Assembly: GCA_045647885.1 (NCBI GenBank)
Contig: JAZRMX010000037.1
Span: 51,633-115,632 of the forward strand
Direction of reading: 5' to 3'
DNA length: 64,000 nucleotides
DNA from: HGM04593 sp045647885
GTDB lineage: Bacteria; Bacteroidota; Bacteroidia; Bacteroidales; Bacteroidaceae
This document shows, one piece after another, positions 26,093 through 34,736 of this stretch (position 1 is the stretch's first letter; every line of letters starts with the position of its first letter). Made by a program: the position numbers and the translations under genes. The notes beneath the pieces are model-generated. The model did no database searches. It was not told the DNA's origin and was given only the letters and a program-made list of their open reading frames with translations.

Positions 26093-27043
26093 ATGAAGCT
26101 CTTATACATATATATACTACTTGCCGTTTTCACCCTCACATCGTGCAGCACAAGCAAAAACAGCACAAAGCCCCAACTTGCCAAGAACATATCACAGGCA
26201 AAGGATGACTATGAGCGATACATCCTCACATTCTATCCCATAGCCGTGGAGCAGATGGTAAGACACAAGATTCCGGCAAGCATCACACTTGCCCAGGGGC
26301 TGCTTGAGTCGGGTGCCGGCAAGAGCAAACTCTCAAGAAGTTCCAACAACCACTTTGGCATAAAGGCCGACAAGAGCTGGAACGGCAAAAGGACATCATC
26401 CATGGACAACGGCAGACTCTGCTATTTCAGAAAATACGACAATGTAAGGGATTCATATGAAGACCACTCAATGTTTCTTGTAAACAGACAACGATACGCT
26501 TTCCTTTTCAACCTCAAGAAAAGCGACTACAAAGGGTGGGCCAAAGGATTGAAAAAGGCTGGATATGCCGAAGACCCCGCCTACCCTTCAAAGCTCATCG
26601 GAATCATTGAAAGATATGGATTGCACCGCTACGATTCATACACAATGAAGGACATAAAGAAAACCGACGGAGTGGCTTTTGAATCATACGAGAACACGAA
26701 CGCCAAAAGAACAATATATAAAGCAGCAGGCCTTCTCTACGTGCTCGGAGACACCGGAGACACATTCAAATCGTTGAGCAAAGAGGTGGGTGTTTCACGA
26801 CGCAAACTCATAAAATACAACGACCTATACAAGGACTACAACATAAAGGCAGGCGACATAATATACCTTGAAGAGAAAAGGAACAAGACCTCTAAAGAGC
26901 ACCCCACCCATATTGTAAAAAGTGGCGACAGCATGCACTCCATATCACAGCAATATGGTATAAAGCTCAACAAATTATACAAAAGGAACTCGGAATATGC
27001 CGAAAAGGGGATAAAAATCGGAGATAAGATAAAATTAAGATAA
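26093..27043 (+). CDS. Glucosaminidase-domain lipoprotein with C-terminal LysM
   Basis: The ATG at 26093 is preferred to an in-frame TTG at 26075 because it starts a clean lipoprotein signal (MKLLYIYILLAVFTLTSC). A glucosaminidase/FlgJ-like domain follows (about 35-180; PASITLAQGLLESGAGKSKLS with the catalytic Glu, NNHFGIKA). Two LysM-type segments are at the C-terminus (about 205-260 and 270-315; HIVKSGDSMHSISQQYGI). It probably cleaves or remodels peptidoglycan from the periplasmic side. It is divergent from cdd. Confidence 0.9.
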   Translation: MKLLYIYILLAVFTLTSCSTSKNSTKPQLAKNISQAKDDYERYILTFYPIAVEQMVRHKIPASITLAQGLLESGAGKSKLSRSSNNHFGIKADKSWNGKRTSSMDNGRLCYFRKYDNVRDSYEDHSMFLVNRQRYAFLFNLKKSDYKGWAKGLKKAGYAEDPAYPSKLIGIIERYGLHRYDSYTMKDIKKTDGVAFESYENTNAKRTIYKAAGLLYVLGDTGDTFKSLSKEVGVSRRKLIKYNDLYKDYNIKAGDIIYLEEKRNKTSKEHPTHIVKSGDSMHSISQQYGIKLNKLYKRNSEYAEKGIKIGDKIKLR

Positions 27044-27121
27044 ATAATTATCAACAACAGACGAAAACACAGGATTTATTGATTTTTATCAACTTGAATT
27101 TAATTTTTGACTTTTTTTTAC

Positions 27122-27129
27122 TACCTTTG
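27122..27129 (+). promoter_or_regulatory. Candidate -7 box for the OmpA pair
   Basis: TACCTTTG fits TAnnTTTG and lies 61 nt before the chosen start at 27191. A TTTG lies only 12 nt upstream, too close, so the -33 element is not resolved. Confidence 0.5.
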
Positions 27130-27190
27130 CCGAGTAATACACATAATTATAAGCAAAATAATTAATAAACAAACAATAAAAAACAGTAAG

Positions 27191-28426
27191 ATGAACATTT
27201 CTACTACTTTCAAGACGCTGTTGATTGGTTTAGTGCTTTTTTTCGCCAATAGCGGAATCAACGCGCAAACAATCAAGACGGACACTATCCGCGAGTCACG
27301 TCTAAGCAACTTTGCAGCAGTATTGGGAAGCACCGCCGACGACATCGTAGCCGATGACGCAGCCCTAAAAGACAAAAGATGGTTTGTAGCATTCAGTGCC
27401 GGTGTGAATGCCATTGCAGCAGAAGGAAACGATAAAGTAAACGACTTCTACGAGAGAAGAAGAGCCAAGATGCAACTCTCTATAGGTCATTGGTTCAACC
27501 GCGTTCTCGGTGTTAAAGGACAGATCGGATTGGGCAAAGTAAGCGCATACTACCTTGCCGGTGCAATTTACGGCAAGAGATTGAACGATTTCAACTATCC
27601 CGGTGAAACAATGCAGTACATTATAGAAAAAGATGGCCTCGCATACTTCCGCAAAAAATTCACTTATATGGATTTCAGCCTTGCTGCTATGACCGACGTA
27701 GTTAAATGGTTCGATAAAGACAGCCGTTGGGGTATTCAACTCTATGGTGGTCCCACATTTGCATACGCCTTCAAGAATCAAGGTTTTGACGACAACCGCA
27801 CTTGGGGTATCAAAGTTGGCACACAAATCGATTATAAGATTTCTAAAGACTTCTCTATCTTGGCCGACCTACAAGCAAACTTCCTTAACGAGTCTTTCGA
27901 CGGCATCGAAGGTGGTGAGGCAGGAGGTGAATACAAGAAGCTCGACTTCTTGGCAGCAGCCACCATTGGTTTGAGCTACCAGTTCGGCGGTTCAGAATCG
28001 GCAAAAGCGAACGTAGAAATTCCCGTTATTTACGAGAATATTTATACTCCCCAGCCCAAAATCATCAAAGAGGTTAAAGCACCCGCCAAGGAGATTATAG
28101 CACCTTTTGCCGTGCGCTTCCTCATTGACAAATCGTACATAGAAAAGGGTCAGAAACCCCAAATCAACAAAATTGCAGAATACCTCAAGAACAACGCCGA
28201 TGCCAAAGTTATGCTCACCGGTTACGCCGATAAAGAGACAGCATACCCCGAGTACAATATGCGCCTCAGCCAGCGAAGAGTCGATTCTGTAAAGAAATAC
28301 CTCATCAACGAATGTGGCATAGCAGAAGACCGCATCGAAACAAACGCTAAGGGTGATACCGAGCGTGTCTACGACGAGGACTTCCGTTGGAATCGTGTAG
28401 TTGTAATGAGCATCATCGAAAAATAA
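27191..28426 (+). CDS. OmpA-family outer membrane protein
   Basis: The ATG at 27191 gives a normal signal peptide (FKTLLIGLVLFFANSGINAQ); the frame extends upstream to 27107 without a plausible start. The 411-residue protein has a beta-barrel-like region with alternating aromatic strands and a C-terminal OmpA peptidoglycan-binding domain (FAVRFLIDKSYIEKGQKPQ, YADKETAYPEYNMRLSQRR). It should bridge outer membrane and peptidoglycan. A second, related gene follows after 26 nt. The pair resembles the Pgm6/Pgm7 pair of Porphyromonas gingivalis. Confidence 0.9.
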   Translation: MNISTTFKTLLIGLVLFFANSGINAQTIKTDTIRESRLSNFAAVLGSTADDIVADDAALKDKRWFVAFSAGVNAIAAEGNDKVNDFYERRRAKMQLSIGHWFNRVLGVKGQIGLGKVSAYYLAGAIYGKRLNDFNYPGETMQYIIEKDGLAYFRKKFTYMDFSLAAMTDVVKWFDKDSRWGIQLYGGPTFAYAFKNQGFDDNRTWGIKVGTQIDYKISKDFSILADLQANFLNESFDGIEGGEAGGEYKKLDFLAAATIGLSYQFGGSESAKANVEIPVIYENIYTPQPKIIKEVKAPAKEIIAPFAVRFLIDKSYIEKGQKPQINKIAEYLKNNADAKVMLTGYADKETAYPEYNMRLSQRRVDSVKKYLINECGIAEDRIETNAKGDTERVYDEDFRWNRVVVMSIIEK

Positions 28427-28452
28427 TTAGAAACTGAAAAATAGAAAATAAT

Positions 28453-29619
28453 ATGAAAAAGATTACAATATTATCTCTATTGCTGGCGGTTGGCTTTTCG
28501 GCATTTGCACAAGAAAACCGAGTAGAGACCACTACAAAAACAGAAAATATCACTGTAAACTACAGAACACAATATAAATCGTCGTTCCTTGACAATATCT
28601 ACATTCAAGGCTCTTTTGGCGGTAACGTGCTTATGGGCGAGCAGGACACACACCTCTCATTTGGCAGCCGCATCAAACACGGTTTCTCAATAGCTGTCGG
28701 CAAGCAGTTGACCCCTATTGCAGGCATACGTTTGAGCATCGATGGTAACAGACTTAAAGGTTGGAATGCTGGCGGTGGTGTATACCCCAACTACAGCGAG
28801 GACCCTAGAAAACTCTACCTTGAGTCAAAAGGTGTTGATACAAAATACGGTTATACACAGGACATTAAATTCTACTCTTTTAACGTAGATGTAATGATTG
28901 ACCTTATCAACTTGTTCTCTGACGAGAAGAAAATTGACAAGACTTTCGATGTTGAATTCTACGGAGGAGCAGCAGCTATTACAACCATAGAAAGAAAAGG
29001 CGTTGAGGGTCGTACACTCTTTGCAGGAAGATGTGGTATCTCTACAACCTATAACATTACAAACCGCATTGGTATCAACCTCGACCTCGGCACCAGCATC
29101 ACAGGTTCATCATTCGATGGCCAGACAGGTATGGGAAGCGACTTCGACGGAACACTTTCGGGAAAAATCGGATTGAAATGGAAAATTGGCAAGCAGGGAT
29201 TCCAGACAACACGCATAATATCATCGGAACAATATGCCATACTCAACAACTACATTGCAAAGGTTAAAACCGAGCAAATGGAGGAGGGCAAACCCGAAGT
29301 GAAGACAGTGGTGGTACCTGCCGACAAAAATATATACCTTATCCCCTATGTTGTGTTCCACGACGGCAAGGCCACCTTCAACCAGGAGTTGCAAATGGTT
29401 AATATCTCGAACGTAGCCAAACTTATGCAGGCTAACCCCGAGATTGCAATGGAGATTATCGGTAACACCAATGCCACAAAAGCTGAGATTGCCGAGAAAC
29501 GCGCAAACGCCATCAAAGAGATTCTCGTAAGCCGTTACTCAGTGAATGCCGACAAATTGATTGTCAAGACACAGGATATGGGCGAGGAGAGCCAGACCGT
29601 ATACTTTATAAATAAATAA
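28453..29619 (+). CDS. OmpA-like outer membrane protein, second of a tandem pair
   Basis: A signal peptide (MKKITILSLLLAVGFSAFAQ) is followed by an outer-membrane barrel-like domain (FLDNIYIQGSFGGNVLMGEQD, GRCGISTTYNITNRIGINLDL in parts). The C-terminal domain has the OmpA layout (IPYVVFHDGKATFNQELQM, KRANAIKEILVSRY). However, the usual peptidoglycan-contact residues are poorly kept (GNTNATKAEIAEKRA in place of the TD...N..LS..R pattern). It may form a hetero-oligomer with the preceding protein. A strong terminator follows. Confidence 0.88.
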   Translation: MKKITILSLLLAVGFSAFAQENRVETTTKTENITVNYRTQYKSSFLDNIYIQGSFGGNVLMGEQDTHLSFGSRIKHGFSIAVGKQLTPIAGIRLSIDGNRLKGWNAGGGVYPNYSEDPRKLYLESKGVDTKYGYTQDIKFYSFNVDVMIDLINLFSDEKKIDKTFDVEFYGGAAAITTIERKGVEGRTLFAGRCGISTTYNITNRIGINLDLGTSITGSSFDGQTGMGSDFDGTLSGKIGLKWKIGKQGFQTTRIISSEQYAILNNYIAKVKTEQMEEGKPEVKTVVVPADKNIYLIPYVVFHDGKATFNQELQMVNISNVAKLMQANPEIAMEIIGNTNATKAEIAEKRANAIKEILVSRYSVNADKLIVKTQDMGEESQTVYFINK

Positions 29620-29633
29620 AGAACAGCACATAC

Positions 29634-29674
29634 AAAAATATGGGCCGGAATTGAAGTTCCGGCCCATATTTTTG
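29634..29674. terminator. Bidirectional terminator between convergent genes
   Basis: AAATATGGGCCGGAA and TTCCGGCCCATATTT form a 15-bp stem with a 6-nt loop, with T-rich sequence on both strands. It separates the OmpA pair from the minus-strand small membrane protein gene. Confidence 0.9.
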
Positions 29675-29684
29675 TATATACTTA

Positions 29685-30017
29685 TTATTTCTTCTTGAGT
29701 TCCTGGGGAATTCTGTATGCTGTGTACAATTCAAGGATTGCTCCCACAAACATTGCCACAATCCATTCGTTGCGCGTGTGAGTAAACATCAACACTCCGG
29801 CAGCAACTAAAGCAAGGGCGCCTATCTGCTGCTGCAGCACAAGACGACGTATAACAAAATTCGTATCACGTTCACGAAGCAGAAACTGCGTAACAGCAAG
29901 CAACAAAGCAGCCACTATATAAAGATACGAAGCCCCCTCACCGAAAGCCATTTTGCCGGCAGCACCTAAAAGCAGCGCCATCCAACTTATTTTGTTTACT
30001 AATGCCACAAATTTCAT
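29685..30017 (-). CDS. Small multi-pass membrane protein, hypothetical
   Basis: This 110-residue protein has about four hydrophobic segments (around residues 10-22, 30-46, 63-78 and 85-100) and a basic C-terminus (PQELKKK). I do not recognise a named family. It follows the FtsB/DivIC-like gene by 2 nt, so it is probably co-translated with it, and a link to the cell envelope is plausible but unproven. Confidence 0.75.
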   Translation of the reverse strand: MKFVALVNKISWMALLLGAAGKMAFGEGASYLYIVAALLLAVTQFLLRERDTNFVIRRLVLQQQIGALALVAAGVLMFTHTRNEWIVAMFVGAILELYTAYRIPQELKKK

Positions 30018-30019
30018 AA

Positions 30020-30322
30020 TTACTCCTCCACTATAAAAACCTCTTCGCCCTCTTTATGCATACCATACCTTTCACGGGCAACCTTCTCCATTATCTCCAC
30101 ATCCTTGTGCAACCCCTCGAGTTTATATTTCAACTCCTCGAGTTCTTTTTTCAGGCCATTGTTTTCGGCCTTGAGAGCAGCAATCTCACGTTGGTTCTTA
30201 AAATGCTCTATAAGATTATGCTTATCGAAGAAAACCATGATTGCCACAAAAGCGAGCGTCACAAATAAATATTTGTGATTCAACACCCATTTAAAAAGCG
30301 TAGCTATACTGTCGTTGTTCAT
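30020..30322 (-). CDS. FtsB/DivIC-like septum formation initiator
   Basis: This 100-residue bitopic protein has a short N-terminus, one membrane helix (about residues 18-33, YLFVTLAFVAIMVFF), and a coiled coil (about 37-78, with regular ALKAENNGLKKELEEL heptads). It ends MEKVARERYGMHKEGEEVF, the usual FtsB/DivIC pattern. The family links FtsL and FtsQ in the division complex. A TATCTTTG -7 box lies on the minus strand at 30347-30354. Confidence 0.88.
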   Translation of the reverse strand: MNNDSIATLFKWVLNHKYLFVTLAFVAIMVFFDKHNLIEHFKNQREIAALKAENNGLKKELEELKYKLEGLHKDVEIMEKVARERYGMHKEGEEVFIVEE

Positions 30323-30346
30323 ACATTAATTTTTCTTTCTCTGATA

Positions 30347-30354
30347 CAAAGATA
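30347..30354 (-). promoter_or_regulatory. Candidate -7 box for the FtsB/DivIC-like gene
   Basis: CAAAGATA on the plus strand reads TATCTTTG on the minus strand, matching TAnnTTTG 24 nt before the start codon. No clear -33 box is seen. Confidence 0.4.
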
Positions 30355-30521
30355 GTGAAAGGCGAGAGCAGAAAAAAAGAAGTTTACTTATTTTTTTTCT
30401 GCCGAGCCGAATCCTAGCTTGGTTAAAGAGAGCTGAATCATATCACTTATATAAAGAGAGTGAAAGATGCAATTGAGAAGGAACGGAAAAATACTAAGAG
30501 AGAGATTTATATATCTTTTAT

Positions 30522-30552
30522 TTTGTTTTGCCCGCAGTTTGCACTATTTTTG
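30522..30552 (+). promoter_or_regulatory. dnaX promoter
   Basis: TTTG (30522-30525), a 19-nt spacer and TATTTTTG (30545-30552) match the Bacteroidota consensus fully. The predicted start of transcription is about 17 nt before the dnaX ATG, giving a very short leader. Confidence 0.7.
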
Positions 30553-30575
30553 TACTATTATAATAGTAGACAATA

Positions 30576-32390
30576 ATGGAAAACTACATAGTATCGGCCC
30601 GTAAATACCGCCCGGACACCTTTGAGACCGTTGTGGCGCAAAAAGCGCTCACCACCACACTCAAAAATGCCATTCAGAGCGGTAAGTTGGCACACGCATT
30701 CCTTTTCTGTGGCCCACGTGGAGTGGGTAAAACCACTTGCGCGCGCATTTTTGCAAAAACAATAAACTGCCTTTCTCCCACAGCCAACGGAGAGCCCTGC
30801 AACGAGTGCGAGTCCTGCAAATCGTTCAATGAGCAACGCTCATACTCCATATACGAACTGGATGCTGCAAGCAACAACTCGGTCGATGACATACGTTCAC
30901 TGAACGACCAGGTGCGCATACCGCCACAAGTGGGACGATACAAGATATACATCATCGACGAGGTACATATGCTATCGTCAAACGCCTTCAACGCCTTCCT
31001 CAAAACACTTGAAGAGCCGCCTGCGCACGCAATATTCATCCTTGCAACAACAGAAAAGCACAAGATTCTACCAACCATATTGTCGCGTTGCCAGATTTAT
31101 GACTTCAGCCGCATAGACAACGCCGATATTGTGGCACACCTGCAGAAGATTGCCGAAAAAGAGGGCATTGAATACGACAGCGAAGCGCTTCGCATAATAG
31201 CACAGAAGTCAGATGGTTGCATGCGCGACGCCCTCTCACTCTTTGACCAGACAGCAAGTTTTACCCAGGGACAGCTCACATACTCCAAAGTCATAGAGAG
31301 CCTTAACATACTCGACTACGAGTATTACTTCCGTCTCACCGATTATATTATAGACGGCAACACCTCTCAGGCACTGTTGCTGTTCAACGAAATATTGAGT
31401 AAAGGATTCGAGGGTAACACCTTTATTGAGGGAGTGGCTGCACACATGCGCGACCTTCTTGTAAATGGAGACCCCGTTACAGCACCTCTATTCGAAGGTG
31501 GCGACGAATTGCGCAAGAGATATGTACAACAGGCAGCCAAATTACCGCCCAAAATACTCTTCCGCGCCATAAAACTATGTAGCAACTGTGAACTAAATTA
31601 CAGAGCAAGCCGCAACAAGCGTCTGCTTGTGGAGCTTACTCTCATACAGCTGTCGCAACTCGTAACGGGCGACGACAGCGAGGATGGTGGGCGTGGCCCC
31701 AAGATGCTAAAACCAATATTCAACAAAATAAACAAGCCACAAGAGCAGATAGAGAAAAAGGTTGCAGTTGACACAACAACACAGCAACCCGCGCCGGTAA
31801 AAAAGGAGACAAGGCCAGAACCTGAAACACCCAAACAGGAGAGCCCGCAAGTGTTGAGCGGACGTCCCGAAGCTATGCGCAGACAGGCATCACCGACAAA
31901 AAACATCGGGGGCATGTTTCAGCGTGCACGCACAACCTTAACACCAGGGCAACCGGCTCCGGAATGTACGCAGACTACACAAAACCAACCCGAGGAAAAG
32001 CCCCTAACAGCAACTCCACCCAAAACGGAGGAGATTACAAAAGAGTTGCTTAACCAGGCATGGACCTCATACGCCATGCAACTGCCTGTAAAGGATAGAG
32101 CTCTTGCCGACAGAATGAAGATTATACTTCCCGAACTGCGCAACAGCAAGGAGTTCTCCATTTCTGTAGATAATCAGCTTGTTGCCGAGCTTTTTGAAGA
32201 GCAGTCGAAACGCATAACAACAGGTATGGCAAGTACCCTCAACGGCACGGTATTGACAATGAAAATAGAGGTAAACAAAGTAAAAATAAAAACGCACGTT
32301 TACGACAGAACCAAACAGTACGAAATGCTTGCTACAAAAAACCCGATAATTGAAAAGCTACGCAAATCCCTGAATTTGGAACTATCCTAA
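30576..32390 (+). CDS. dnaX: DNA polymerase III subunits gamma/tau
   Basis: DnaX is the clamp-loader ATPase of the replicase. The 604-residue protein has Walker A GPRGVGKTTCAR, a zinc module (CLSPTANGEPCNECESC), Walker B IYIIDEVHML, and LATTEKHKILPTILSRCQIYDF with the arginine finger. A Pro/Gln/Thr-rich linker (about 395-470) leads to a C-terminal domain that would bind DNA polymerase alpha subunit. I see no obvious frameshift site for a gamma form. The stop codon is part of the terminator stem. Confidence 0.96.
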   Translation: MENYIVSARKYRPDTFETVVAQKALTTTLKNAIQSGKLAHAFLFCGPRGVGKTTCARIFAKTINCLSPTANGEPCNECESCKSFNEQRSYSIYELDAASNNSVDDIRSLNDQVRIPPQVGRYKIYIIDEVHMLSSNAFNAFLKTLEEPPAHAIFILATTEKHKILPTILSRCQIYDFSRIDNADIVAHLQKIAEKEGIEYDSEALRIIAQKSDGCMRDALSLFDQTASFTQGQLTYSKVIESLNILDYEYYFRLTDYIIDGNTSQALLLFNEILSKGFEGNTFIEGVAAHMRDLLVNGDPVTAPLFEGGDELRKRYVQQAAKLPPKILFRAIKLCSNCELNYRASRNKRLLVELTLIQLSQLVTGDDSEDGGRGPKMLKPIFNKINKPQEQIEKKVAVDTTTQQPAPVKKETRPEPETPKQESPQVLSGRPEAMRRQASPTKNIGGMFQRARTTLTPGQPAPECTQTTQNQPEEKPLTATPPKTEEITKELLNQAWTSYAMQLPVKDRALADRMKIILPELRNSKEFSISVDNQLVAELFEEQSKRITTGMASTLNGTVLTMKIEVNKVKIKTHVYDRTKQYEMLATKNPIIEKLRKSLNLELS

Positions 32391-32421
32391 GAATCTCCCC
32401 CAAAAGGAGATTCTTTTTTTA
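32389..32421 (+). terminator. Terminator of dnaX
   Basis: AAGAATCTCC and GGAGATTCTT form a 10-bp stem with a 7-nt loop and are followed by T7. The stem begins within the dnaX stop codon. Confidence 0.9.
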
Positions 32422-32958
32422 AAAAAAATAAATAGTCCGGTTCTGAACATTATAAATATAAAAAACAAGTAAAAGGCAATCTTTTTTACTTCATTTTTTT
32501 TGCCTATAAAATAATATTTAATAAAAAAATTTTTTGCCTTATATAGACTCATTCCAATTAAGCAATCCTTTCTGGAGAAAAATAAGGAAATGGCTCAAAA
32601 CCTTTTTCCACAACACTTAAAACGGCAAATACAAGAAAGAAAAAGAATAGCAGCTGCCGCCCATAGAACGTACTAATGCATTGAGCAACAAGCAAATAAA
32701 AAAAATATCAAAATAACAAAAGTGCTTTGGCGGCCGATTATAACAACCTGATAGACAAAGGCTTATAAAAGCAAAAAAAACAGCAGGTTTTCTTCGTTTG
32801 GATTTTCATTATTCTTTTATGATATTTGCATTAGAAAAGAGATGAAGAGAGGTATGGCCAAGGAGTGAAAAGCACCGGAACCCCAACCTACGCAACCACC
32901 AGAATTTGAACACAAATGGTGGTTGTTCGCATCTTAAAAAGTTTGCAGCAGAATAAAG
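32422..32958. other. AT-rich intergenic region upstream of dnaA
   Basis: This gap of about 540 bp has no supportable gene. It holds two copies of TTTTTTGCCT (ending near 32504 and 32539) with an inverted AAAGGCAA near 32473, one weak DnaA-box-like site (TTTTCCACA, 32604-32612) and, close to dnaA, the hairpin at 32893-32925. The long A/T runs could be an unwinding region, but box density is too low to call an origin. Confidence 0.5.
32893..32925 (+). promoter_or_regulatory. Hairpin in the dnaA leader
   Basis: CAACCACCA and TGGTGGTTG pair perfectly over 9 bp with a 15-nt loop, ending 33 nt before the dnaA ATG. There is no T-run, so it is more likely a leader structure or DNA operator than a terminator. 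Confidence 0.55.
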
Positions 32959-34356
32959 ATGAACACACAATTGATAGACAAATGGAATAAATGCCTCGAG
33001 ATTATCCGCGATAATGTCTCCGAGGAAAACTACGACACCTGGTTTGCCGATATAAAGCCAATCAGGTACGAAGATTCCGTTTTGACTATCCAGGTGAAAA
33101 GCAGCTACGTGTGCGAGCACCTCGACGAGAACTATGTCGGGCTGTTGCGCTCTACCCTCTACAAGGTTATGGGCAACGGCACAAAGCTTATGTACAGCAT
33201 ACTCACCGACACAGAGCACGACTTGAGTATGGAGGTTGAAACCGACAGCTATACATCGGGCCGCACATCTTCACACACCGGCAATTCGGGTAACAACGCC
33301 CCTGCAACTGCACAGGCAACAATTCAGGAACTCGATTCCATGCTCATCAACCGTTACACATTCGACAACTTTGTGGAAGGTGTGAGCAACAGATTGTCGC
33401 GCGCAGTAGGTGTTAGTGTTGCCAATTCACCGGGAAGAGTATTCAACCCCCTGTTCATTTACGGTTCGTCGGGCGTGGGCAAGACACACCTCATCAATGC
33501 CATCGGAGCAAAAATAAAAGAGTTGCACCCCGAATTGAGAGTTCTTTATGTTTCGGCTCACTTATTCCAGGTACAATATACCGACTCGATACTGCAAAAG
33601 AAGTTCAACGACTTCATGAAGTTCTATCAGAGCATAGACGTACTCATTATTGATGATATACAGGAGTTTGCCGGCCTGCAAAAGACACAGACCGCTTTCT
33701 TCCACATATTCAACCACTTGCACTTGAATGGTAAGCAGTTGATTATGACATCGGACCGCACACCAGCACAGTTGCAAGGCATGGAGGAGAGGCTCATCAC
33801 CCGTTTCAAGTGGGGTATGACCGCCGAAATTGAGAGACCCGACCTCGATTTGCGCAAGAACATCCTGAAGAACATCATACGCAAGGATGGGCTCAACTTC
33901 CCCGAGGAGGTCATATCATACATCGCAGAACACACAAATGCCAGCATCCGCGACCTTGAAGGCACAATTGTATCGATAATGGCGCACTCAACAATAAACA
34001 ACGCCGACATCGACCTCAACCTTGCCCGCAGAATTCTCGGTAATGTTTCGCCTTGCGAAAAACGTACAATAACCATTGACGAAATCATAAAGAAGGTGGC
34101 CGACTACTATGGCGTTGAAGCAGAAAGCATCAACACCCGCTCACGCAAGAGAGAAGTAGTACTTGTACGCCAGGTAGCAATGTTCCTGTCAAAGAAATAT
34201 CTTGATATGTCAACTTGCAAAATTGGACAATACATTGGCAACAGAGACCACGCGACTGTATTGCATGCCTGCAAGACCATAGCAAACCTCTCGGAAACAG
34301 ACAAGCAATTCCGCCACGAACTCGAGGAGATAGACCTCTTGTTGCAAAGCGCATAA
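32959..34356 (+). CDS. dnaA: Chromosomal replication initiator DnaA
   Basis: DnaA binds DnaA boxes at the origin and opens it in its ATP form. The 465-residue protein has the N-terminal domain I (about 1-85), a low-complexity linker (TSGRTSSHTGNSGNN), the AAA+ core with GSSGVGKTHL and LIIDDIQEFAG, and the C-terminal domain IV with the box-recognition helix GQYIGNRDHATVLHACKTI. Start ATG follows a long AT-rich leader. The usual neighbour dnaN is absent, as is common outside the classic origin layout. Confidence 0.97.
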   Translation: MNTQLIDKWNKCLEIIRDNVSEENYDTWFADIKPIRYEDSVLTIQVKSSYVCEHLDENYVGLLRSTLYKVMGNGTKLMYSILTDTEHDLSMEVETDSYTSGRTSSHTGNSGNNAPATAQATIQELDSMLINRYTFDNFVEGVSNRLSRAVGVSVANSPGRVFNPLFIYGSSGVGKTHLINAIGAKIKELHPELRVLYVSAHLFQVQYTDSILQKKFNDFMKFYQSIDVLIIDDIQEFAGLQKTQTAFFHIFNHLHLNGKQLIMTSDRTPAQLQGMEERLITRFKWGMTAEIERPDLDLRKNILKNIIRKDGLNFPEEVISYIAEHTNASIRDLEGTIVSIMAHSTINNADIDLNLARRILGNVSPCEKRTITIDEIIKKVADYYGVEAESINTRSRKREVVLVRQVAMFLSKKYLDMSTCKIGQYIGNRDHATVLHACKTIANLSETDKQFRHELEEIDLLLQSA

Positions 34357-34376
34357 GAAAAACATTATAACAAGAA

Positions 34377-34412
34377 AAAATCCCACAGCTTCACCGCTTG
34401 TGGGATTTTTTT
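34377..34412 (+). terminator. Terminator of dnaA
   Basis: AAAATCCCACA and TGTGGGATTTT form an 11-bp stem with an 11-nt loop followed by T-rich sequence, 20 nt after the dnaA stop. Confidence 0.9.
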
Positions 34413-34539
34413 GTTGCAACAAAGTAAGAAAAAAAGGAAAGTGTAACACATACATGGCCACCAAAAAGAGAAAGACTTAAAATAAAAAACAACCCGACCA
34501 AGAAAAAAATAGAACACAATTCTTTACATCAAAATTATC

Positions 34540-34664
34540 TTTTGGAAAACTTTTCTTTGCTATTAAAAATTCATCACATTGGTTTTCAATATATTAAAAA
34601 ATATTTTGGAAAACTTTAAAAACTGTTGATAACTAAAAATGAAAATATTTGGTTATTTTCCAAA
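34540..34664 (+). promoter_or_regulatory. Three TTTGGAAAA boxes upstream of the ribonucleotide reductase gene
   Basis: TTTTGGAAAACTTT occurs at 34540-34553 and again, identically, at 34604-34617. A third core, inverted as TTTTCCAAA, is at 34656-34664 and falls between the -33 and -7 boxes of the promoter. Together with that promoter they occupy most of the 325 bp AT-rich gap after the dnaA terminator. They may be sites of a regulator; none is named. Confidence 0.5.
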
Positions 34665-34679
34665 TGCTATATACATTTG
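34648..34679 (+). promoter_or_regulatory. Promoter of the ribonucleotide reductase gene
   Basis: TTTG (34648-34651), a 20-nt spacer and TACATTTG (34672-34679) match the consensus. The leader would be about 50 nt. Confidence 0.7.
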
Positions 34680-34736
34680 CAAGTACTTCAAAAAAGCTAC
34701 CTCCAGAAGAATTCAAAATAACTAAATATAACCAAA

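Noticed and set aside
32809..33219. 136-codon minus-strand frame over the dnaA start
   Set aside because: It is antisense to a conserved part of dnaA and shows Cys/Val/His-rich shadow composition.
32422..34736. Chromosomal origin beside dnaA
   Set aside because: Only two weak DnaA-box-like sites (32604-32612, 34624-34632), each with one mismatch, are seen in the AT-rich flanks. That is too few for an oriC call without GC-skew data.
34413..34736. Cobalamin riboswitch before the B12-dependent reductase
   Set aside because: The region is mostly A/T with a promoter late in it, and no B12-box-like GC-rich conserved core is seen.
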